In this document: positions 61,119 to 64,000 of the stretch, piece by piece
How positions within the stretch are numbered: the first letter of the stretch is position 1
How the letters are laid out: every line of letters starts with the position of its first letter
Assembly (NCBI RefSeq): GCF_009758175.1
Contig: NZ_WRPM01000011.1
Location: 1 to 64,000 of the forward strand
From: Nesterenkonia alkaliphila
GTDB taxonomy: Bacteria; Actinomycetota; Actinomycetes; Actinomycetales; Micrococcaceae
Direction of reading: 5' to 3'
DNA length: 64,000 nucleotides
Notes under the pieces: model-generated
The model's database searches: none
What the model was told of the DNA's origin: nothing
The model's input: the letters and a program-made list of their open reading frames with translations, nothing else
Made by a program: the position numbers and the translations under genes

Positions 61119-63026
61119 ATGACCGACAACCTGCCCACGCTGCATACCTGGTCCAGTTACCGCCGAGTCGTGAAGCAGCACTTGCTGGAACAAGCCCCCT
61201 CCCTCCGGGCGAGCGGGCTCGACTGGTTCCTGCAGGTCGGCACCGCTGACGAGTTCACCGCCGACCGACAGCCGCCGACCGAACCCGAGCTCGCGGTGGT
61301 ACTGCTCCCGGGTGCCGCACTGGTAGTGCCCCATGACCCCCGCCGGCCCGGCTGCCCAGCGTGCCTGCTCACTCGCCGCCAGTTGGCCAACCCGAAGCAC
61401 CTAGAAGTCCAAGCAGCCGAGACGCAGTGGACTGCCGCCGATCCACCGCTCACGCGGTCCGCCGAACCTGCCGACCTCGCCGAGGCTGTCCTGGCCGCAG
61501 CCCGAGGGCTGATCACCCGGGATGATCTTTTCCCGGCTCGACCCGTAGTCCAGGTGAGCTCGCAGTCCTTGGCCCCAACCACCCATCGCTACCTGCCCGA
61601 CCCCCTGTGCCAGACCTGCGGAGGCCTACCCGACGACCGCGCCGAAGATGCCCACCTGGTCCTCAGCTACCGGCCCAAGCACGGCCCCCGGTCCTACCGG
61701 TATGAGAACCCCGTCCAACGTCTCGACGAGCTAAAGGACCTCTATGTCGACGAATTCTGCGGAGTGCTGCACTCCCTGCGCCGTGACACCCAGGGCGGGC
61801 TCGCCGTCGCCGGGGCCCTGATGAAGCTGCGCCGCCACGAGTGGGTCGAGCCCGGGTTCGGCCGCAGCCGCAGTTACGACGAGAGCGAGGCCACGGCAAT
61901 CCTGGAGGCGCTCGAGCGCTACGGCGGAGTCCAACCCGGGGGACGGCGCACCGTCGTAGAGGCGCCGTTCGCCGAGCTAGGCGAGGATGCGGTGGACCCG
62001 CGGCTATTCGGTGCCCACCCTGCGAGCACTTACGAAGACACCGGCAACCACTACCGCGACTTCGATGCACATACCTCCTACCGCTGGGTGTGGGCTCACT
62101 CCTTCCTGCACGACCGTCCCCGACTCGTGCTGGAGTCGCAGGCCTACTACTACGTAGCCCACGACACGGGTACCGCCCCCTACCTCTACGAGGTCTCCAA
62201 CGGCTGCGCCCTGGGAGCCACCACAGAGGAGGCTGCTCTTCACGGGTTGCTCGAGGTCGCCGAGCGGGACGCGTTCCTGCTGGCCTGGTACCGGCGCCTC
62301 TCGCTGCCCCGACTGCGGCCTGCCACAGCTCGGTACCAACCCGTCGAGGCACAACTGCGGATGATCGAGCGGGAGACCGGGTACCGGGTCCAGCTCCACG
62401 ACCAGACCATGGAGAACGGCATCCCGTCCGTGTGGGCTCTGGCTCGCAACCCTGACCCCTCGGCCACCGGCCGTCCGGCCCTGGTCTGCGCAGCCGGCGC
62501 GCACCCTTCCCTAGAGAAGGCCGCGCTCAACGCCCTCAGCGAGCTAGGGCCCTTCCTTAACGACTTCATCGCCCGCTTCCCGTCCCTCGCCGAGCGGGCC
62601 GAACGGATGGTCGACGACTTTTCGCTGGTACAGACCATGGAGGACCACTCCACGCTTTTCGGTTCGCCCCGGATGCGCCATTACCTCGACTTCCTGGACG
62701 AGGGACCCGAGGTCTCCTTCGCCACGGCCGAGCGGAACCCTAACCAGTTCACCGCCGCTTCCATGGCCGAGGATCTCCTCGAGATGGTCGGGCGCTTCAC
62801 CGCGGAGGGCCAGGAGGTGTTGGTCGTGGACCAGACTACCGACGAGCATCGGGCTGGCGGCCTGTCCTGCGTCAAGGTACTCGTGACCGGGTCGCTAACT
62901 ATGACCTTCGGCCACCACCTGCGCCGGATCGATGGCATCCCCCGTCTCGACACGGTGCCCGCCCGCCTCGGCTTGCGCCCCGGAGCGGACCCCTCGGAGC
63001 CAGTGCTACCCCATCCCTTCCCCTGA
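61119..63026 (+). CDS. YcaO-domain azoline-forming cyclodehydratase (TbtG type)
   Basis: 635 residues. N-terminal part with GCPACLLTRRQLANPKHLEV and LCQTCGGLPDDRAEDAHLVL, Cys pairs typical of TOMM cyclodehydratases. YcaO core from ~230: SYDESEATAILEALERYGG is the first ATP/Mg box; GCALGATTEEAALHGLLEVA then ERDAFLLAWYRR the second. The protein ends VLPHPFP, the Pro-rich C-terminal tail used in catalysis by azoline-forming YcaO proteins. It phosphorylates and cyclises Cys and Thr of the core to azolines. 3 bases after the previous stop. Confidence 0.92.
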   Translation: MTDNLPTLHTWSSYRRVVKQHLLEQAPSLRASGLDWFLQVGTADEFTADRQPPTEPELAVVLLPGAALVVPHDPRRPGCPACLLTRRQLANPKHLEVQAAETQWTAADPPLTRSAEPADLAEAVLAAARGLITRDDLFPARPVVQVSSQSLAPTTHRYLPDPLCQTCGGLPDDRAEDAHLVLSYRPKHGPRSYRYENPVQRLDELKDLYVDEFCGVLHSLRRDTQGGLAVAGALMKLRRHEWVEPGFGRSRSYDESEATAILEALERYGGVQPGGRRTVVEAPFAELGEDAVDPRLFGAHPASTYEDTGNHYRDFDAHTSYRWVWAHSFLHDRPRLVLESQAYYYVAHDTGTAPYLYEVSNGCALGATTEEAALHGLLEVAERDAFLLAWYRRLSLPRLRPATARYQPVEAQLRMIERETGYRVQLHDQTMENGIPSVWALARNPDPSATGRPALVCAAGAHPSLEKAALNALSELGPFLNDFIARFPSLAERAERMVDDFSLVQTMEDHSTLFGSPRMRHYLDFLDEGPEVSFATAERNPNQFTAASMAEDLLEMVGRFTAEGQEVLVVDQTTDEHRAGGLSCVKVLVTGSLTMTFGHHLRRIDGIPRLDTVPARLGLRPGADPSEPVLPHPFP

Positions 63027-63042
63027 ACGGAGACCCACGACC

Positions 63043-63420
63043 GTGTACTTCCTTGTCAACGTCGAATGGGACCTGCACCGGCACCACGCCTCCCTCGAAC
63101 AGCTCCGTGCCTGGGCTCAGGGCCCCGGCGCAACCGCTTACCACGGGCTGCCGGGCGTGGTACTGAAGGCCTGGTACTCGAACCCCCAGTACGGCGTGTG
63201 GGGCGCTGTCTACTTGGTAGAGGATCCCCAAGCCCTGGACGCCGAGCGGCTGCCCCGTACGGTGGCTGACCGCACCGGCCCCATTGGTACCCCGCCCGAC
63301 CGGGTGAAGTGGCACGTCCTGGAACAAACTGTCCTGGGCGGCACCCACCTGGACCATGTGTTGCCCCCACACCTATTAGCCCGGCCTGCGCCCGGCTTCC
63401 ATTCCGAGGAGGAGAATTGA
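63043..63420 (+). CDS. Small YdhR-like alpha/beta-barrel protein in the thiopeptide operon
   Basis: 125 residues from GTG 63043 with GGAGA 10 bases upstream. A strand-helix-strand repeat: VYFLVNVEWDLHRHHASLEQ, GLPGVVLKAWYSNPQYGVWG and AVYLVEDPQALDAERLPRTV. The pattern PG...KAW....GV.GA.YLVED..A resembles the YdhR family of dimeric ferredoxin-like (monooxygenase-type) proteins, but similarity is modest. Position inside the operon suggests a tailoring, redox or binding role. I recall no counterpart in the minimal thiomuracin set, so it is a candidate new tailoring protein. Confidence 0.55.
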   Translation: MYFLVNVEWDLHRHHASLEQLRAWAQGPGATAYHGLPGVVLKAWYSNPQYGVWGAVYLVEDPQALDAERLPRTVADRTGPIGTPPDRVKWHVLEQTVLGGTHLDHVLPPHLLARPAPGFHSEEEN

Positions 63421-64000
63421 CAACACCGGCACCAGACGGGGAGGACTCGACCACGGTCGACGACCATGGGGCCCCGCCGCTAGGAGCACTCCCGCAGCAC
63501 CCCCGAACCATCCCCCCCAAGGGTGCCTTCCGCGACTTCCTCGCCGCTGTGGCCCCGCACCGTCTCGCGCTGGTGATCGTTGCCGTGCTCTCCCTCACCG
63601 CCACGGTCTTTGGCGTGGCCCAGCCGCTGATGATGCAACACATGATCGACGCCACAGGCCGCGGCGGTGACAACCCCTGGTTGTGGTGGCTCGTCGGCGT
63701 CACTCTGGGCGAGGCCCTCTTGCGGGGCGCGCAGTCTTATATGCTCCAGCGCACGGGAGAGGGCTTCGTCGGTGGGCTACGACGGTCGTTGATCGGCCAT
63801 CTCTTGCGGCTGCCTATGCGCGACTATGCTGAGACTCCGAAGGGCGAGTGGATTAGCCGCCTCGGCTCCGACACCGGGCAGGTGCGCACAATCGTCACCT
63901 CAGGACTGTTCGAGCTCGTCTCAGCGGTGCTGATGTTCGGTGCGGCCGTCGTGCTCATGCTCTCCCTCGATCCTCTGCTATTCCTCCTCACTCTCGCCGG
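63417..64000 (+). CDS. ABC exporter permease (N-terminal part), thiopeptide transport
   Basis: Starts at TTG 63417, overlapping the previous stop by 4 bases, with GAGGAGGAG just upstream; it runs off the window edge. Residues ~40-195 are the start of an ABC transmembrane domain: FRDFLAAVAPHRLALVIVAV, VFGVAQPLMMQHMIDATG, LRRSLIGHLLRLPMRDYAET, then GEWISRLGSDTGQVRTIVTS with the typical SR...D coupling segment. The ATP-binding half is beyond the window. Likely exporter and self-protection for the thiopeptide. Confidence 0.82.
   Translation, partial: MTTPAPDGEDSTTVDDHGAPPLGALPQHPRTIPPKGAFRDFLAAVAPHRLALVIVAVLSLTATVFGVAQPLMMQHMIDATGRGGDNPWLWWLVGVTLGEALLRGAQSYMLQRTGEGFVGGLRRSLIGHLLRLPMRDYAETPKGEWISRLGSDTGQVRTIVTSGLFELVSAVLMFGAAVVLMLSLDPLLFLLTLA

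Noticed and set aside
1-64000. CRISPR arrays, rRNA genes and prophage structural genes
   Set aside because: None was seen; the repeats found are isolated inverted or direct pairs, not regularly spaced arrays, and no capsid, portal or tail genes were recognised.

Overview
The window is GC-rich actinobacterial DNA. The left edge holds the end of a DUF3566 membrane-protein gene, tRNA-Ile(GAT), a 39-residue DLW-39 peptide gene and tRNA-Ala(TGC). As I recall, this order lies downstream of gyrA in Micrococcales, so a Micrococcales host (Kocuria/Brevibacterium/Brachybacterium/Microbacterium type) is inferred; the genus cannot be fixed from this window. All family calls were made by reading motifs, with no database search.

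From the tRNA-Ala rightward the DNA is accessory. A large serine recombinase gene (785-2431, minus) runs into the 3' half of tRNA-Ala, as expected if that tRNA is the attachment site. A minus-strand conjugation and maintenance module follows to about 28.8 kb: DUF4913-like protein, SSB-like protein, VirD4-type coupling protein, VirB4 ATPase, SCO6880-type protein, VirB6-type membrane protein, two DUF6112 small membrane proteins, a transglycosylase/M23 peptidase, a VirB8-like membrane protein, ParB-like protein, DUF2637 protein, prim-pol primase, two related large proteins of unknown function and an adenine/cytosine DNA methyltransferase. A plus-strand insert (SRAP abasic-site protein plus a three-gene tyrosine-recombinase set, 7.1-11.3 kb) splits the coupling protein from VirB4. 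A second recombinase set (29.2-32.1 kb) has its third gene broken by an in-frame TAG. The MobF/TraA relaxase-helicase lies far away at 45.7-49.2 kb, so the element looks composite.

Between the second recombinase set and the relaxase lies a tight ten-gene minus-strand operon (34.5-44.1 kb) for a C7 cyclitol. It encodes a 2-epi-5-epi-valiolone synthase-type sugar phosphate cyclase, a KAS III-like acyltransferase, an MFS exporter, two zinc-type dehydrogenases, an SDR, a quinone-oxidoreductase-like enzyme, a two-module VOC epimerase, a HAD phosphatase and a ROK kinase. It is flanked by a divergent TetR regulator and an AraC-type regulator. No aminotransferase or glycosyltransferase is present, so the product is predicted to be an oxygenated, possibly acylated cyclitol.

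Right of the relaxase is a cluster of insertion-sequence material (ISL3, IS110, IS1380, IS3; 49.2-53.0 kb; only IS110 intact). From 53.17 kb to the window end runs a thiopeptide operon. It holds a 56-residue precursor with core STNCFCYPCCSCSAPSSSA, split LanB-like dehydratase (TbtB/TbtC types), pyridine synthase (TbtD type), azoline dehydrogenase (TbtE type), partner protein (TbtF type), YcaO cyclodehydratase (TbtG type), a small YdhR-like protein and the start of an ABC exporter. The core resembles GE37468 with Pro in place of Ile8, and most resembles what I recall of kocurin from Kocuria. These two biosynthetic operons, carried beside conjugation genes, are the most notable content.
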